NCBI GenBank assembly: GCA_902624045.1
Contig: CACNVX010000003.1
Location: 18,788-82,787, forward strand
Length of the DNA stretch: 64,000 bases
DNA from: an uncultured Pelagibacteraceae bacterium
Lineage (GTDB): Bacteria; Pseudomonadota; Alphaproteobacteria; Pelagibacterales; Pelagibacteraceae
Direction of reading: 5' to 3'
A program made the translations under genes and the position numbers. Below are positions 1 to 9,158 of this stretch, piece by piece (within the stretch, counting starts at the first letter, position 1; every line of letters begins with the position of its first letter). The notes beneath the pieces were generated by a model. That model was not told the origin of the DNA, did not search any database, and saw nothing but the letters and a program-made list of their open reading frames with translations.

Positions 1-20
1 GGATTATAGTGAGTTCTCAT
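1..20 (-). CDS. Start of a gene cut by the window edge, probably nusB
   Basis: An ATG at 20-18 overlaps the ribH stop codon TGA (19-17) in an ATGA junction and stays open to the edge, giving only six codons (M-R-T-H-Y-N). In Alphaproteobacteria nusB, a transcription antitermination factor, commonly follows ribH, so nusB is the expected product. That is inference from gene order; six residues cannot identify a family. Confidence 0.35.
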
Positions 21-406
21 TTTTGAGACAAAACTGAAATCACAGCTTCTGCAGCTTCAGCACCCTTTTTTCGTCTTACTCTTGCTTGAGCCATATTAAG
101 ACAAGTAATTATTCCATTTCCAATTGGTTTTTTGCTATCTATAGATAATTTCATTATGGCATTTGTTGATGCTTGGGAAATAAAATCGAAATGAGGTGTT
201 TTACCTTTAACTATACATCCTAAAGCTAAAAAACCATCAAATTTTTTTAAATTTTTTGAGATTGTAACTGGAATTTCAAAAGCACCAGGTACCTTAATAA
301 TTTTTATTATGTTTTTTTTTGGAATTATTTTTAAAGCACTTTTTATTAAGCCTTCAGCAATATCCTTATAATAATCTGCTACAACAATTAAATATTTTTT
401 TTTCAT
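17..406 (-). CDS. ribH: 6,7-dimethyl-8-ribityllumazine synthase
   Basis: Condenses 5-amino-6-ribitylaminouracil with 3,4-dihydroxy-2-butanone 4-phosphate to make lumazine, the penultimate step of riboflavin synthesis; the family forms cytoplasmic oligomers. The 129-residue protein has the family motifs VPGAFEIP (about 39-46) and GCIVKGKTPHFDF, with the likely catalytic histidine at 72. The start is the ATG at 406, which shares its A with the ribBX stop (TGATG). A TTG one codon upstream is possible but unnecessary. It is the last riboflavin gene of the operon and is translationally coupled on both sides. Confidence 0.95.
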   Translation of the reverse strand: MKKKYLIVVADYYKDIAEGLIKSALKIIPKKNIIKIIKVPGAFEIPVTISKNLKKFDGFLALGCIVKGKTPHFDFISQASTNAIMKLSIDSKKPIGNGIITCLNMAQARVRRKKGAEAAEAVISVLSQK

Positions 407-1506
407 CAAATTAATTCTTGTTTTGTAATTTTTATACCATAACCATCAAGACCAATAACTTTTTTTGGTGATTTAGTGATTAATATCATATTTTTAATTT
501 TTAAGTCTTTAATAATTTGAGCTCCAATACCATAATTTTTTATTAACTTGTCGTTTCCCTTTTTATAAAAATCTTTATTTTTATAATCTTTTAAAGTCTG
601 AGTTACTGACTTTAAATTTGAGTCTTTGATAAATACCAAAACACAATTTTGATATTTTTTAAAATAATTTAAGGTCTTGTTGAATGAATTTGGTAGTGAT
701 TGATTTATTAGATAGTTTTGGACAACATTAGACGAAATTACTCTCACTCTTGGAGTAATACCTTTTTTTATTTTGCCTTTTATTAATGCAAAATGTTCTG
801 AACCATCTAAAAGATTCTCATAAATTCTAATGCTATATTTTTGATTTTTTACATCAATCATGCTTTGCTTTTTTAGTTTAATAAGTTTTTCTTTTTTTAG
901 TCTATATGCGATCAGATCTTCTATTTTTCCAATTTTTAATTTATGTTTTTTTGCAAAATTGAATAAATCTTGACCTTTAGCCATTGTTCCGTCTTCATTC
1001 ATAATTTCACAAATTACAGCAGAGTTATTTTTTTTTGCTAATTTAGATATATCAACTGAAGCTTCGGTATGACCTGCTCTAACAAGAACTCCACCATCTT
1101 TAGCAATAATTGGAAACACGTGACCAGGTGAAACAATTTCATTTTTATTTACATTTTTTTTTGATGCAATTTTAATTGTTTTCGCTCTATCTTTAGCAGA
1201 TATACCTGTTGTAATTCCTTTTTTTGCTTCAATAGAAATTGTGAAAGCCGTCTTGTTTCTTGATTGATTTACTGGCGACATTAAAGATAAATTTAATTTT
1301 TTTGCTTGAAGTAAATCAAGTGCTAAACAAATTAAACCTCGCCCGTATTTTGCCATGAAGTTAATATTCTTTGCATTTGAGTCTGATGTTGAAATAACTA
1401 AATCTCCCTCATTTTCTCTTTTTTCATCATCTACTAAAATAAACATACCGCCTTTTTTAGCTACGCTTATAATTGACTCTATTGACGAAAAATTATTTTT
1501 TTCCAT
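406..1506 (-). CDS. ribB: 3,4-dihydroxy-2-butanone 4-phosphate synthase with degenerate GTP cyclohydrolase II-like domain (RibBX type)
   Basis: Residues 1 to about 210 are a complete RibB domain, converting ribulose 5-phosphate to the four-carbon precursor of lumazine; the acidic DDEKRENEGDLV segment and HTEASVDI are present. Residues about 215-366 align in outline with RibA (GTP cyclohydrolase II), including the C-terminal YGIGAQI and GLDGYGI motifs. However, the zinc-binding cysteine cluster and the EGRGIGL segment are absent, so this half should not open the GTP ring. Such RibB plus inactive-domain fusions are known in Proteobacteria as RibBX. It overlaps ribE by 14 bases, and its start is the ATG at 1506. 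Confidence 0.9.
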   Translation of the reverse strand: MEKNNFSSIESIISVAKKGGMFILVDDEKRENEGDLVISTSDSNAKNINFMAKYGRGLICLALDLLQAKKLNLSLMSPVNQSRNKTAFTISIEAKKGITTGISAKDRAKTIKIASKKNVNKNEIVSPGHVFPIIAKDGGVLVRAGHTEASVDISKLAKKNNSAVICEIMNEDGTMAKGQDLFNFAKKHKLKIGKIEDLIAYRLKKEKLIKLKKQSMIDVKNQKYSIRIYENLLDGSEHFALIKGKIKKGITPRVRVISSNVVQNYLINQSLPNSFNKTLNYFKKYQNCVLVFIKDSNLKSVTQTLKDYKNKDFYKKGNDKLIKNYGIGAQIIKDLKIKNMILITKSPKKVIGLDGYGIKITKQELI

Positions 1507-2086
1507 TAAAATAGTTCCTAACGTATTTAGACAAGATATCTATCTCTATGTTTACTAAACTAGATTTTTTTAAAGTTGATAAATTCGTTTCTTTGTAGGT
1601 GTGAGGGATAATCCAAATTTGGAAACCTTTTTTAGTTACTTTTGAAATTGTTAGAGAAATACCATTTACACAAATTGATGCTTTTTCTATTAAGTGTTTT
1701 CTTTCTTTTTTAGTTAATTCAAAGTCAAAAAGAAATGATTTATCTATTTTTTTAATACTTAAAACTTTACCAACAGTATCAACATGTCCTTGACAAATAT
1801 GTCCTGAAATTTTTGTACCATATTTTAAAGGTAATTCTAAATTTATTTTATCTTTTAATTTTAAAAATTTAAATTTTGAACGAATTATCGTTTCTTTCGA
1901 GAGGTAAAATTCCATAATTTTAGATTTATATGAAATTAAAGTTAGACAAACACCATCACAAGCAACAGACAAACCTATGTCTTTATTTGATACTTTAATG
2001 TTACTTTTTACAAAAATATTAAGACCTTTAGGTCTTTTAATAATTTTAGTTATTATACCTTGATTATAAATTATTCCATTAAACAT
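1493..2086 (-). CDS. ribE: Riboflavin synthase, alpha chain
   Basis: Dismutates two 6,7-dimethyl-8-ribityllumazine molecules to riboflavin and the ribitylamino-pyrimidine, the last step of the pathway. The protein is 197 residues, the usual length, and shows the expected duplication: lumazine-binding repeats at about 1-95 and 96-197. The N-terminal MFNGII and the GHICQGHVDTVG segment opening the second repeat are characteristic. The gene lies 5 bases after ribD and runs 14 bases into ribBX, so it is co-transcribed with both. Confidence 0.94.
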   Translation of the reverse strand: MFNGIIYNQGIITKIIKRPKGLNIFVKSNIKVSNKDIGLSVACDGVCLTLISYKSKIMEFYLSKETIIRSKFKFLKLKDKINLELPLKYGTKISGHICQGHVDTVGKVLSIKKIDKSFLFDFELTKKERKHLIEKASICVNGISLTISKVTKKGFQIWIIPHTYKETNLSTLKKSSLVNIEIDILSKYVRNYFNGKK

Positions 2087-2091
2087 AATTT

Positions 2092-3195
2092 CTATCTATA
2101 TAGTGTTATTCTGTCTTTTCGCAAATTCAGATTTAAATTAATCTTTGTTTTATACTTTTGATTTAAAGTTTTCATACCAGTAAATTTTATATATTCTAAG
2201 CTTTTAGAAAGATTTTTAGGGCTTTTAAATAAATAAAATTTATTAAAAATTTTGTTTTTAACCAGTGAATTTGTTAGATCATTTCCACCCTCTATTAATA
2301 AATTCCTACAGCCAAAATTATATAATTTTTTTAAAATTTCTCTCATATCAAATCTATTATCTCTATCAATTTTAGATTTAATAAGAATAATCCCTTTTCT
2401 TTTAAATTTAGAAATTTTTGATTTATCAGCTTTGTTATAAAATATTAAAGTATTTCCATTATTAGAGGTTTTTATTATATAGCTGTTCGTTTTACTGTTT
2501 AAATTATTATCTAAAATAATTCTTTTAGGAGAAAAATTTTTCATACTTTTTAAACGACAACTTAATTTAGGATTATCTTTGTTTAGTGTTTTGTATGTAA
2601 TCATCAAACTATCGTTTTGATATCTCAAAAGATGCGTAAATTGATCTGAGTAAATATTTGTAATTTTTTTTTGATACTTACTGTAAATAATATTGTATTT
2701 TGAAATAGCTATTTTGCCTGTAACATAAGGTAATTTTTTTTTTCTATTAAAAAAATAAGGATAATAAAAGTTTTCAATTTTATTTTTTAATAAACCTTTT
2801 TTTACAATTATTTTTTTTGAATTTAAAATTTTAAAACTTTTATTTCTTACTCTTTTGTCTATGTCTGTAACAGAATATATGACCTCAGCAATTTTAGATT
2901 TAATTATGAAGTCAGTACATGGTGGTGTTAATCCATGGTGACAACATGGTTCTAAGGTAACATACATTTTTGAGCCCTTTAAATCTTCGAAACTATTCTT
3001 GATTGCATTAGATTCAGCATGAGGTCTTCCATTAAATGAGGTTTGACCTATAGAAATAATTTTGTCATTTTTAACAATTACACACCCTACTGAGGGATTT
3101 GACCCAGTGAGACCGTGACGAGATCTAGCTAGATCAAGGGCAATCTCCATGTAAAATTTATCTTTTAATGTAAAATTATCTTTTTTTGTAGACAT
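2092..3195 (-). CDS. ribD: Bifunctional diaminohydroxyphosphoribosylaminopyrimidine deaminase / 5-amino-6-(5-phosphoribosylamino)uracil reductase
   Basis: Carries out the second and third steps of riboflavin synthesis. The N-terminal deaminase domain (about 1-150) has the zinc site H59-A-E61 with cysteines 84 and 93 in the [11 protein letters not shown] motif. The reductase domain (about 155-367) is divergent but keeps the LLIEGG motif. The 367-residue length is normal. The first 20 bases overlap the end of nrdR. The N-terminal leader before [12 protein letters not shown] is typical, so the ATG at 3195 is accepted. The reductase half is lysine- and asparagine-rich like the rest of this genome. 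Confidence 0.93.
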   Translation of the reverse strand: MSTKKDNFTLKDKFYMEIALDLARSRHGLTGSNPSVGCVIVKNDKIISIGQTSFNGRPHAESNAIKNSFEDLKGSKMYVTLEPCCHHGLTPPCTDFIIKSKIAEVIYSVTDIDKRVRNKSFKILNSKKIIVKKGLLKNKIENFYYPYFFNRKKKLPYVTGKIAISKYNIIYSKYQKKITNIYSDQFTHLLRYQNDSLMITYKTLNKDNPKLSCRLKSMKNFSPKRIILDNNLNSKTNSYIIKTSNNGNTLIFYNKADKSKISKFKRKGIILIKSKIDRDNRFDMREILKKLYNFGCRNLLIEGGNDLTNSLVKNKIFNKFYLFKSPKNLSKSLEYIKFTGMKTLNQKYKTKINLNLNLRKDRITLYR

Positions 3196-3634
3196 CTAGC
3201 TTGTCCACGAATTGTACAAAGTCTTTTTCTTCTCTAAAATTTCTATATACAGATGCAAATCTGACATATCCAACTGGATCTAAATCTTTTAGACCCTCCA
3301 TAACCATTGTTCCAATTGTATTAGTAGCTATTTCACTTTGACCGAGTTCTTCTAGAGATCTTGAAATTTGACTTATAAATTTTTCTATTGTCTCAGTGTC
3401 TATGGGTCTTTTTTTTAAAGCAATGTAAATTGATTTGGATAGTTTATCCCTATCAAATGTTGATTTCCTCCCATTTTTTTTTACTACCATTAATTCTCTA
3501 AATTGAACTCTTTCAAAAGTTGTAAAACGAGCTCCACAAACACAAAGTCTTCGTCTTCTTATAGCTGTACCATCTTCTGTTGGTCTAGAGTCGACTACTG
3601 AGGTCTCCCCTTTTTTACATATTGAGCAAATCAT
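3176..3634 (-). CDS. nrdR: Transcriptional repressor NrdR of ribonucleotide reductase genes
   Basis: NrdR senses ATP/dATP and represses ribonucleotide reductase genes through NrdR boxes. The 152-residue protein has a zinc ribbon (about 1-46) and an ATP-cone (about 49-139). Cysteines 3 and 6 are normal, but the second knuckle reads C31-V-C33 where the family usually has CxxC, one residue shorter. The reading frame is otherwise intact, and the flanking DSRPTEDG and RFTTFERVQ blocks are conserved. It sits between glyA and ribD with 3 bases before and a 20-base overlap after, the usual alphaproteobacterial order. Confidence 0.95.
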   Translation of the reverse strand: MICSICKKGETSVVDSRPTEDGTAIRRRRLCVCGARFTTFERVQFRELMVVKKNGRKSTFDRDKLSKSIYIALKKRPIDTETIEKFISQISRSLEELGQSEIATNTIGTMVMEGLKDLDPVGYVRFASVYRNFREEKDFVQFVDKLDVYKKR

Positions 3635-3637
3635 TTA

Positions 3638-4945
3638 CTAAAGGTTCTTATATATCGGAAATGACGAAGTTAAAGAAATAACTTCATTTTTTACTTCTTC
3701 TTCTATTTTGCTATTATCAGAGGGATTTTCAGACAATCCTTTTAAGGTTTTTGTAATTAATTCTCCAACAGTTTTAAATTCACTTAATCCAAAGCCTCGT
3801 GTTGTAGCTGCTTGTGTACCTAATCTAATACCTGATGTAATCATGGGTTTTTCTGTATCAAAAGGAATACCATTTTTATTACAGGTGATATTTGCTCTAG
3901 ATAAACTTTCAGCTGCAAGATTGCCTTTTACATTATAAGGTCTTAAATCTACCAACATCAAATGAGTATCTGTTCCATCCGAATAGATTTTAAATCCATT
4001 ATTTTTTAAAGTTTCTGCAAGCATCTTAGCGTTTGCTAAAACAGATTTAATATAATCTTGAAATTCTGGCTGTAATGCTTCCAAAAATCCAGCAGCCTTA
4101 GCAGCAATAATATGCATCAAGGGTCCACCCTGATAACCAGGAAAGACTGCTGTATTAAATTTTTTAGCAAGATCTTCGTGATTAGTTAAAATTATGCCAC
4201 CTCTTGCACTTCTAAATACTTTATGTGTAGTTGATGTAACAACATGTGCATAATCACAAGGATTAGGGTAACCTTTACCTGCAACTAAACCCGAGAAGTG
4301 TGCCATATCAACCATTAAATATGCGCCAACTTTATCTGCTATCTCTCTAAATCTTTTAAAATCAATTACTCTAGAATAAGCACTTCCACCAGCAATTATT
4401 AGTTTAGGTTTATGCTCTAAAGCAAGTTTTTCAACATTATCATAATCAATTAGCTCTGATTCTTTATCAACATCGTACCCTATTGCGTTAAACCATTTAC
4501 CAGACATTGAAATTTTTAATCCATGGGTTATATGACCCCCTGAATTTAAACTCATTCCCATAAAAGTATCACCTGGGCTTAACAAAGCTAAAAATACTGC
4601 GCCATTTGCTTGAGCACCTGAGTGTGGTTGCGCATTTGCAAATTTACAATTAAATAACTTTTTTAATCTTTCAATAGCAAGATTTTCAGCAACATCAACA
4701 TGCTCACAACCATTGTAATATCTTTTACCAGGATAACCTTCAGCGTACTTATTAGTTAAAACTGAACCTTGTGCTTCTAATACTGCTTGAGAAACTATAT
4801 TTTCAGAAGCGATTAGTTCTATATGCTGTTGTTGTCTAATTAATTCTTCTTTTATAGCTTTATAAAGCTCTGGATCTTTTACCGATAAACTATCTTCAAA
4901 GAAACTTTTATAACTATCGTTTAAATAATTTTTTTCACTAGACAT
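3638..4945 (-). CDS. glyA: Serine hydroxymethyltransferase
   Basis: A pyridoxal-phosphate enzyme interconverting serine plus tetrahydrofolate with glycine plus 5,10-methylene-tetrahydrofolate. The 435-residue protein matches the family along its whole length. The cofactor lysine is K242 in the TTHK motif, with HSGAQAN and the SENI segment near residue 48 also present. The gene is 3 bases from nrdR and 2 from rpiB. In this window it works with sarcosine oxidase (16833-21924), which also produces glycine and methylene-tetrahydrofolate. I see no glycine riboswitch upstream; there is no room for one. Confidence 0.97.
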   Translation of the reverse strand: MSSEKNYLNDSYKSFFEDSLSVKDPELYKAIKEELIRQQQHIELIASENIVSQAVLEAQGSVLTNKYAEGYPGKRYYNGCEHVDVAENLAIERLKKLFNCKFANAQPHSGAQANGAVFLALLSPGDTFMGMSLNSGGHITHGLKISMSGKWFNAIGYDVDKESELIDYDNVEKLALEHKPKLIIAGGSAYSRVIDFKRFREIADKVGAYLMVDMAHFSGLVAGKGYPNPCDYAHVVTSTTHKVFRSARGGIILTNHEDLAKKFNTAVFPGYQGGPLMHIIAAKAAGFLEALQPEFQDYIKSVLANAKMLAETLKNNGFKIYSDGTDTHLMLVDLRPYNVKGNLAAESLSRANITCNKNGIPFDTEKPMITSGIRLGTQAATTRGFGLSEFKTVGELITKTLKGLSENPSDNSKIEEEVKNEVISLTSSFPIYKNL

Positions 4946-4947
4946 AA

Positions 4948-5373
4948 TTATATTTTCTTTATTCTTTTTGAATGTCTCCCACCATCAAATTTAGTATTTA
5001 AAAAAACACCTACAAACTTTAAAGCATTTTTTTTAGATATCAATCTTGATCCTAATGTAATGATGTTTGCATCATTATGCAATCTGGATAATTTTGTTGA
5101 TTTTAGATTAAAACATTGTGCTGCACGAATATTTTTATGCTTATTTGCCGCAATATTCATACCTGTCCCAGATCCACATACTAAAATACCAATATTGCTT
5201 TTATTGACTTTAACCTTTCTTGCTACTTTATGTGCATAGTCTGGATAATCAACTTTACTGTCATTCATTGGACCAAGATCCATAAATTTAATTTTTTTAT
5301 TTGTTAAATAATTTTTGATTGTTTCTTTTAATTTAAATCCAGCGTGATCAGATGAAATAAAGATAGTTTTCAA
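4948..5373 (-). CDS. rpiB: Ribose 5-phosphate isomerase B
   Basis: Interconverts ribose 5-phosphate and ribulose 5-phosphate, the latter being the RibB substrate used later in the same operon. The 141-residue protein has the family SDHAGFKLK start, catalytic C66 in the CGSGTG motif and the SRLHNDANI segment. The start appears to be a TTG at 5373: it places the conserved N-terminus correctly, and the in-frame codons just upstream are ATT, AAT and TTA with no ATG. The gene lies one base after the hydroxylase-like gene and 2 before glyA. Confidence 0.93.
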   Translation of the reverse strand: MKTIFISSDHAGFKLKETIKNYLTNKKIKFMDLGPMNDSKVDYPDYAHKVARKVKVNKSNIGILVCGSGTGMNIAANKHKNIRAAQCFNLKSTKLSRLHNDANIITLGSRLISKKNALKFVGVFLNTKFDGGRHSKRIKKI

Positions 5374-5374
5374 A

Positions 5375-6013
5375 TTAATTAAATTTATAATCTAAAACAC
5401 AAGCAACTAAATGTATTCTATTTTCTTCCCCACCATTAAATGCATTGTGATATTTAGTATTATTAGTAACCCATACTGAACCATCAGCAGGCATATGCTT
5501 TGCAACATTATCTATAACCATTATGCAACCTGGATTTGTGATAATGGGTATATGTAATCTTGGTTCCGGATCTCTATGCCAACTCAATGTTGATCTTGGT
5601 TCTTTTAATAAAATTCTCATACGACCCAGTTTATACTTTGATGACAATACATCGTATACTTCCTTAAAGTATGTATTTTCATAATCCTTTACGAATTCAG
5701 AATACGCTGACTCATCTAATGTTTCATCTCTAACAACTTCTTTTCCTGATTTATCAGGTTTTGTCCAATATACACCTCTTGCCTTGTTACCTTTAATAGA
5801 ATCTGGATCTCCAGGTATTTGAGTTAGTGATATTGCTCCAAAGTGTGTTACACCTGCGTCATCAAATTTTTTAATTTTAACTATTTGATGATATGCTTCT
5901 TGTAACTTTTGAATATCAAATTTAATTTCTTGTTTTTGAAAATCACTGAAGTCAAGGACTCTCTCTTCTTTCTTAATATTTAAATCTATTACTTTTGAAA
6001 TTTCGTTAATCAT
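5375..6013 (-). CDS. Aspartyl/asparaginyl beta-hydroxylase-family 2-oxoglutarate/Fe(II) dioxygenase
   Basis: The 212-residue protein has a double-stranded beta-helix dioxygenase core in its C-terminal half. The likely iron ligands are H146 and D148 (HRD) and H189, and R199 of the ENRIHLV motif is the likely 2-oxoglutarate ligand. Segments RLHIPI and the G-N-x-x-H pattern fit the aspartyl/asparaginyl hydroxylase family. The first 120 residues show nothing I recognise. The substrate is unknown; peptide, amino acid or sulfated metabolite are all possible. It is the first gene of the rpiB-glyA-nrdR-rib operon, an unusual head gene for that set. Confidence 0.75.
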   Translation of the reverse strand: MINEISKVIDLNIKKEERVLDFSDFQKQEIKFDIQKLQEAYHQIVKIKKFDDAGVTHFGAISLTQIPGDPDSIKGNKARGVYWTKPDKSGKEVVRDETLDESAYSEFVKDYENTYFKEVYDVLSSKYKLGRMRILLKEPRSTLSWHRDPEPRLHIPIITNPGCIMVIDNVAKHMPADGSVWVTNNTKYHNAFNGGEENRIHLVACVLDYKFN

Positions 6014-6038
6014 CTTGATTGCTTTCTATCCTTTTTTT

Positions 6039-6067
6039 TAAATATGTGTATATTACATTTGTCGCAA
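6039..6067 (-). promoter_or_regulatory. Possible promoter for the hydroxylase-rpiB-glyA-nrdR-rib operon
   Basis: On the minus strand TTGCGA (6067-6062) is followed after 17 bases by TATTTA (6044-6039), about 25 bases before the ATG at 6013, in the 72-base divergent gap shared with hemB. A TATATT at 6049-6054 on the plus strand could serve hemB but lacks a good -35. The match is by eye in very A+T-rich DNA. Confidence 0.35.
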
Positions 6068-6085
6068 TTAAAAAGTAAATAAAAC

Positions 6086-7075
6086 ATGATTATTGGTAAA
6101 TATCCCAGTCTAAGACTTAGAAGAAATAGAAAAGAATCTTGGTCAAGAAGACTGATTCAGGAAAACACTTTAGGTCCAAACGACTTTATATTACCTATTT
6201 TTTTAATTGAAGGATCTAATAAACGTCAAGCAATTTCATCTATGCCAGGAGTATACCGGTATACTATTAATAGATTGAGCCAAATAATAGACAGAGCAAT
6301 AATGAAGAAGATACCTATGGTCGCTCTTTTTCCAAAAACCCAAAATGTACATAAAGATGAATTAGGTACAGAATCTCTTAACGAAAAAAATTTAGTTTGT
6401 AGAGCAATTAAAGAAATTAAAAAAAGATACAAAAATCAAATTGGTATAATGTGTGACGTAGCGTTAGATCCCTACACATCACATGGTCATGATGGATTAA
6501 TTAAATCTAATACTATACTAAACGACGAGACTATAGAGGTGTTGATTAATCAATCATTACTTCAAGCAGAGATGGGTTGTGATGTTATTGCCCCATCAGA
6601 TATGATGGATGGTAGAATAGGAAAAATAAGAAAAGCTCTAGACAAGAATAAATTCCAAAATGTTCAAATATTATCTTATGCTGCAAAATATGCTTCAAGC
6701 TTCTACGGACCTTTTAGAGACGCTGTAGGATCTAAAGGTTCGTTAAAAGGAGATAAAAAGACCTATCAAATGGATTATAGGAATTCCGATGAAGCATTAA
6801 GAGAGGTTGCGCTGGATATTAAAGAAGGTGCTGACATGGTAATGGTTAAACCAGGTATGCCCTACTTAGATATTATAAAGTCTATAAAAGAAAAATTTAA
6901 ATTACCAGTTTTTGCTTATCAAGTATCAGGAGAATATAGTTTAATTGAGACAGCTATAGCTAAAAAATTAGTTAATAAAGATGCCATATATGAAAGCTTG
7001 GTTGCTTTTAAGAGAGCTGGTGCCAATGCTATAGTAAGTTATTATGCTGACAGAATTGATAAAATTATTAAATAA
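6086..7075 (+). CDS. hemB: Delta-aminolevulinic acid dehydratase (porphobilinogen synthase)
   Basis: Condenses two 5-aminolevulinate molecules to porphobilinogen for heme synthesis. The 329-residue protein is full length, with Schiff-base lysines K201 (AAKYAS) and K255 (MVKPGMPY). In the metal site the zinc-type cysteine triplet is replaced: DVALDPYTSHGHDG has Ala126, Asp128 and Asp136, the pattern of magnesium-dependent enzymes. The gene is transcribed alone on the plus strand. It diverges from the glyA-rib operon and ends exactly where the convergent recO begins, leaving no space for a separate terminator. Confidence 0.96.
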   Translation: MIIGKYPSLRLRRNRKESWSRRLIQENTLGPNDFILPIFLIEGSNKRQAISSMPGVYRYTINRLSQIIDRAIMKKIPMVALFPKTQNVHKDELGTESLNEKNLVCRAIKEIKKRYKNQIGIMCDVALDPYTSHGHDGLIKSNTILNDETIEVLINQSLLQAEMGCDVIAPSDMMDGRIGKIRKALDKNKFQNVQILSYAAKYASSFYGPFRDAVGSKGSLKGDKKTYQMDYRNSDEALREVALDIKEGADMVMVKPGMPYLDIIKSIKEKFKLPVFAYQVSGEYSLIETAIAKKLVNKDAIYESLVAFKRAGANAIVSYYADRIDKIIK

Positions 7076-7756
7076 TTATTTTAAGGTATTTAAGAATAAT
7101 AATCTACTATTTGGATAATTTAAATTATTTGGTTTCAATATAGTTTTATCTAAATAATCACCTACTAATTTCAAACCAATTAATAATAAATTTAAATCAT
7201 TAACTTCTGTATCTTTTTCAATTAAAAAATTAGGAACATATTTTTTTTCTTTTGATGAACTTGCATAATATATATTTTTATTACCCTCTAATTCTTTTTC
7301 AACTAAACTTTCAAGAGCTAAGTCATATCCTAATATTTTAAGTAACTCCAATTCCCAAAATATATATTTTTTTAACCAATCTTTTTCTTTTAAAATTAAA
7401 AATAAATTTTGAATTATAAAATAAACTTTGTCGTTAGATTGAGCCTCTGCGGTCAGTATTTTAATTAAGTTCATAGCAGATGTGATGCAGGATAACTTTT
7501 GATTGTTATCAAAATATAAAGGGGTATATGCATTTAAAATTTCAATTTTAAAATAACCTATTCTGTTTTCATTTTTAGAATTGTAATTTACATGAAGTTT
7601 ATTGCCAATCTGAAGATAATTTTTAATTTTTTTTGAAGTTCCACCAAATATAATTCCAGATATCTTTCCTTTATCTTTTGTAAATAATTCGGCAATTATT
7701 GAGTTTTCATTATATCTTGATTTGCTTATTAAAAAGCCTTCATCTGACCAATTCAT
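7076..7756 (-). CDS. recO: DNA repair protein RecO
   Basis: RecO helps load RecA onto SSB-coated single-stranded DNA in the RecFOR pathway. The start chosen is the ATG at 7756, overlapping the rnc stop as ATGA and giving MNWSDEG, which matches the usual beginning of the family. A start 8 codons further upstream is possible but unlikely. The resulting 226-residue protein has the N-terminal OB-fold (about 1-80) and a helical C-terminal part. The C-terminal cysteine zinc site seen in some RecO proteins is missing. It ends the dapA-to-recO operon. Confidence 0.85.
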   Translation of the reverse strand: MNWSDEGFLISKSRYNENSIIAELFTKDKGKISGIIFGGTSKKIKNYLQIGNKLHVNYNSKNENRIGYFKIEILNAYTPLYFDNNQKLSCITSAMNLIKILTAEAQSNDKVYFIIQNLFLILKEKDWLKKYIFWELELLKILGYDLALESLVEKELEGNKNIYYASSSKEKKYVPNFLIEKDTEVNDLNLLLIGLKLVGDYLDKTILKPNNLNYPNSRLLFLNTLK

Positions 7757-8421
7757 ATTTTGTTTGTTTTTTTTAAACATTCTATAGCAGCATTTTGCTC
7801 AGCGTCTTTTTTTGATTTTCCAGTAGCTATAAAATATTTTGTATTGGGTAATCTTACTCCAACTTTAAATATAGGTTTATGTCTTGGACCTGTATTTGAA
7901 ATTAATTTATACGTAGGTAATTTTTTGAATTTTTTTAAAGTACGTTCCTGCAACTTTGTTTTTGCATCTATTTCAGTAACTACACTTTTTTCAATATGAT
8001 TTTTCCACAAGTTTAATATTGTTTTTTCAACAGTTGTAAAACCTTTATCAAGATAAATAGCACCAATTAATGCTTCACAGCTATCAGATATAATTTTGTC
8101 CTCAATTTTTATCTTTTTATTGTTAGGATTAAATGTTTTCACATAACTATTTAAATTGATTTTTTTTGCTATATCCAGACACGTTTTTTTATTAACTAAT
8201 GATGCAAATTTTTTATCAAGGATACCTTCTTTTTCTGCAGGATAAATTTCTAAAAGTTTTTTTGCTATTACTAAACCGAGAACTCTATCCCCCAGAAATT
8301 CTACCTTTTCATTATTTTCATTTGGATTAAAGCTTTTATGCGTAAGGGCTTGGATAAGAAGATCTTTATTTTTAAATTTTACATCAATTTTTTTTTCTAA
8401 ACTCTGATAGTTAATTTTCAT
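7753..8421 (-). CDS. rnc: Ribonuclease III
   Basis: Cleaves double-stranded RNA and processes rRNA precursors. The 222-residue protein has the catalytic RNase III domain at about 1-150, with the NEKVEFLGDRVLGL signature (E41, D45) and the second metal pair D113 and E116 in SDSCEALIGAIYLD. A double-stranded RNA-binding domain follows at about 152-220. The ATG at 8421 overlaps the lepB stop by one base (TAATG). In most Alphaproteobacteria era follows rnc, but here recO overlaps the rnc stop directly. Confidence 0.96.
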   Translation of the reverse strand: MKINYQSLEKKIDVKFKNKDLLIQALTHKSFNPNENNEKVEFLGDRVLGLVIAKKLLEIYPAEKEGILDKKFASLVNKKTCLDIAKKINLNSYVKTFNPNNKKIKIEDKIISDSCEALIGAIYLDKGFTTVEKTILNLWKNHIEKSVVTEIDAKTKLQERTLKKFKKLPTYKLISNTGPRHKPIFKVGVRLPNTKYFIATGKSKKDAEQNAAIECLKKTNKI

Positions 8422-9158
8422 TAATTGATTTTATTAAATGTTCTATTAAATCTTATTGACTTATGCCATTTCCAAAATTCTATAAAACTTCCTATTTTTT
8501 TATCAGACGAGAAAAATATAAATTGAGCTTTTCCTACTAAATTATCTTTATGCACATATCCAACACTTGTTAAGTACCTGCTATCTTTAGAACAATCTCT
8601 ATTGTCACCTAAAAAGAAATAATGATCTTTTGGTACAGTGAACACATTAGAATTTTGATAGGTATAATCTTTTAGATACACTGTATGAAACTTTTTTCCA
8701 TTTGATAACTTTTCCTCAAACCTATAAACATCAATACTTTTGTTTCCACAGAAAATAGTAGTTTTGTTATTAATCTTAGATTTAAAAATTTCAGAATTAT
8801 TTAAATATAAATTAGAGTCTATAAACTGAATTTTATCTCCTGGTAAACCAATTAATCTTTTAATGTAATCTGTTCTATTATCTGCGGGAGTTTTAAACAC
8901 AATCACATCACCTCTTTTGGGAGAGCTAAACATAATTCTTTTGTTTAATATTGGAGGGCTAAAAGGGAATGAATGCTTACTATAACCATAGGTATATTTT
9001 GTTACAAATAATCTATCACCTACTAATAAAGTAGGTTCCATGGATGAAGATGGAATATAAAATGGTTGTACTAAAAGCGATCTAATTATAATTGCTATTA
9101 CTAAAGCATAAATTAAAGTTTTTATATTTTCTAAAAAAAAATTTTTATCTAAACTCAT
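8421..9158 (-). CDS. lepB: Signal peptidase I
   Basis: A membrane serine protease that removes signal peptides from exported proteins. The 245-residue protein has one N-terminal membrane segment (about 13-30), then the catalytic serine S39 in the SSSMEPT box and the general-base lysine K100 in YIKRLIGLPGD. The C-terminal GDNRDCSKDSR box is also present. The start overlaps the acpS stop as ATGA and the stop overlaps rnc, so the acpS-lepB-rnc segment is tightly coupled, the usual alphaproteobacterial arrangement. Confidence 0.96.
   Translation of the reverse strand: MSLDKNFFLENIKTLIYALVIAIIIRSLLVQPFYIPSSSMEPTLLVGDRLFVTKYTYGYSKHSFPFSPPILNKRIMFSSPKRGDVIVFKTPADNRTDYIKRLIGLPGDKIQFIDSNLYLNNSEIFKSKINNKTTIFCGNKSIDVYRFEEKLSNGKKFHTVYLKDYTYQNSNVFTVPKDHYFFLGDNRDCSKDSRYLTSVGYVHKDNLVGKAQFIFFSSDKKIGSFIEFWKWHKSIRFNRTFNKIN

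Noticed and set aside
3600-6085. Glycine riboswitch near glyA
   Set aside because: glyA starts 2 bases after rpiB, and the 72-base gap upstream of the operon is too short and lacks riboswitch-like pairing.
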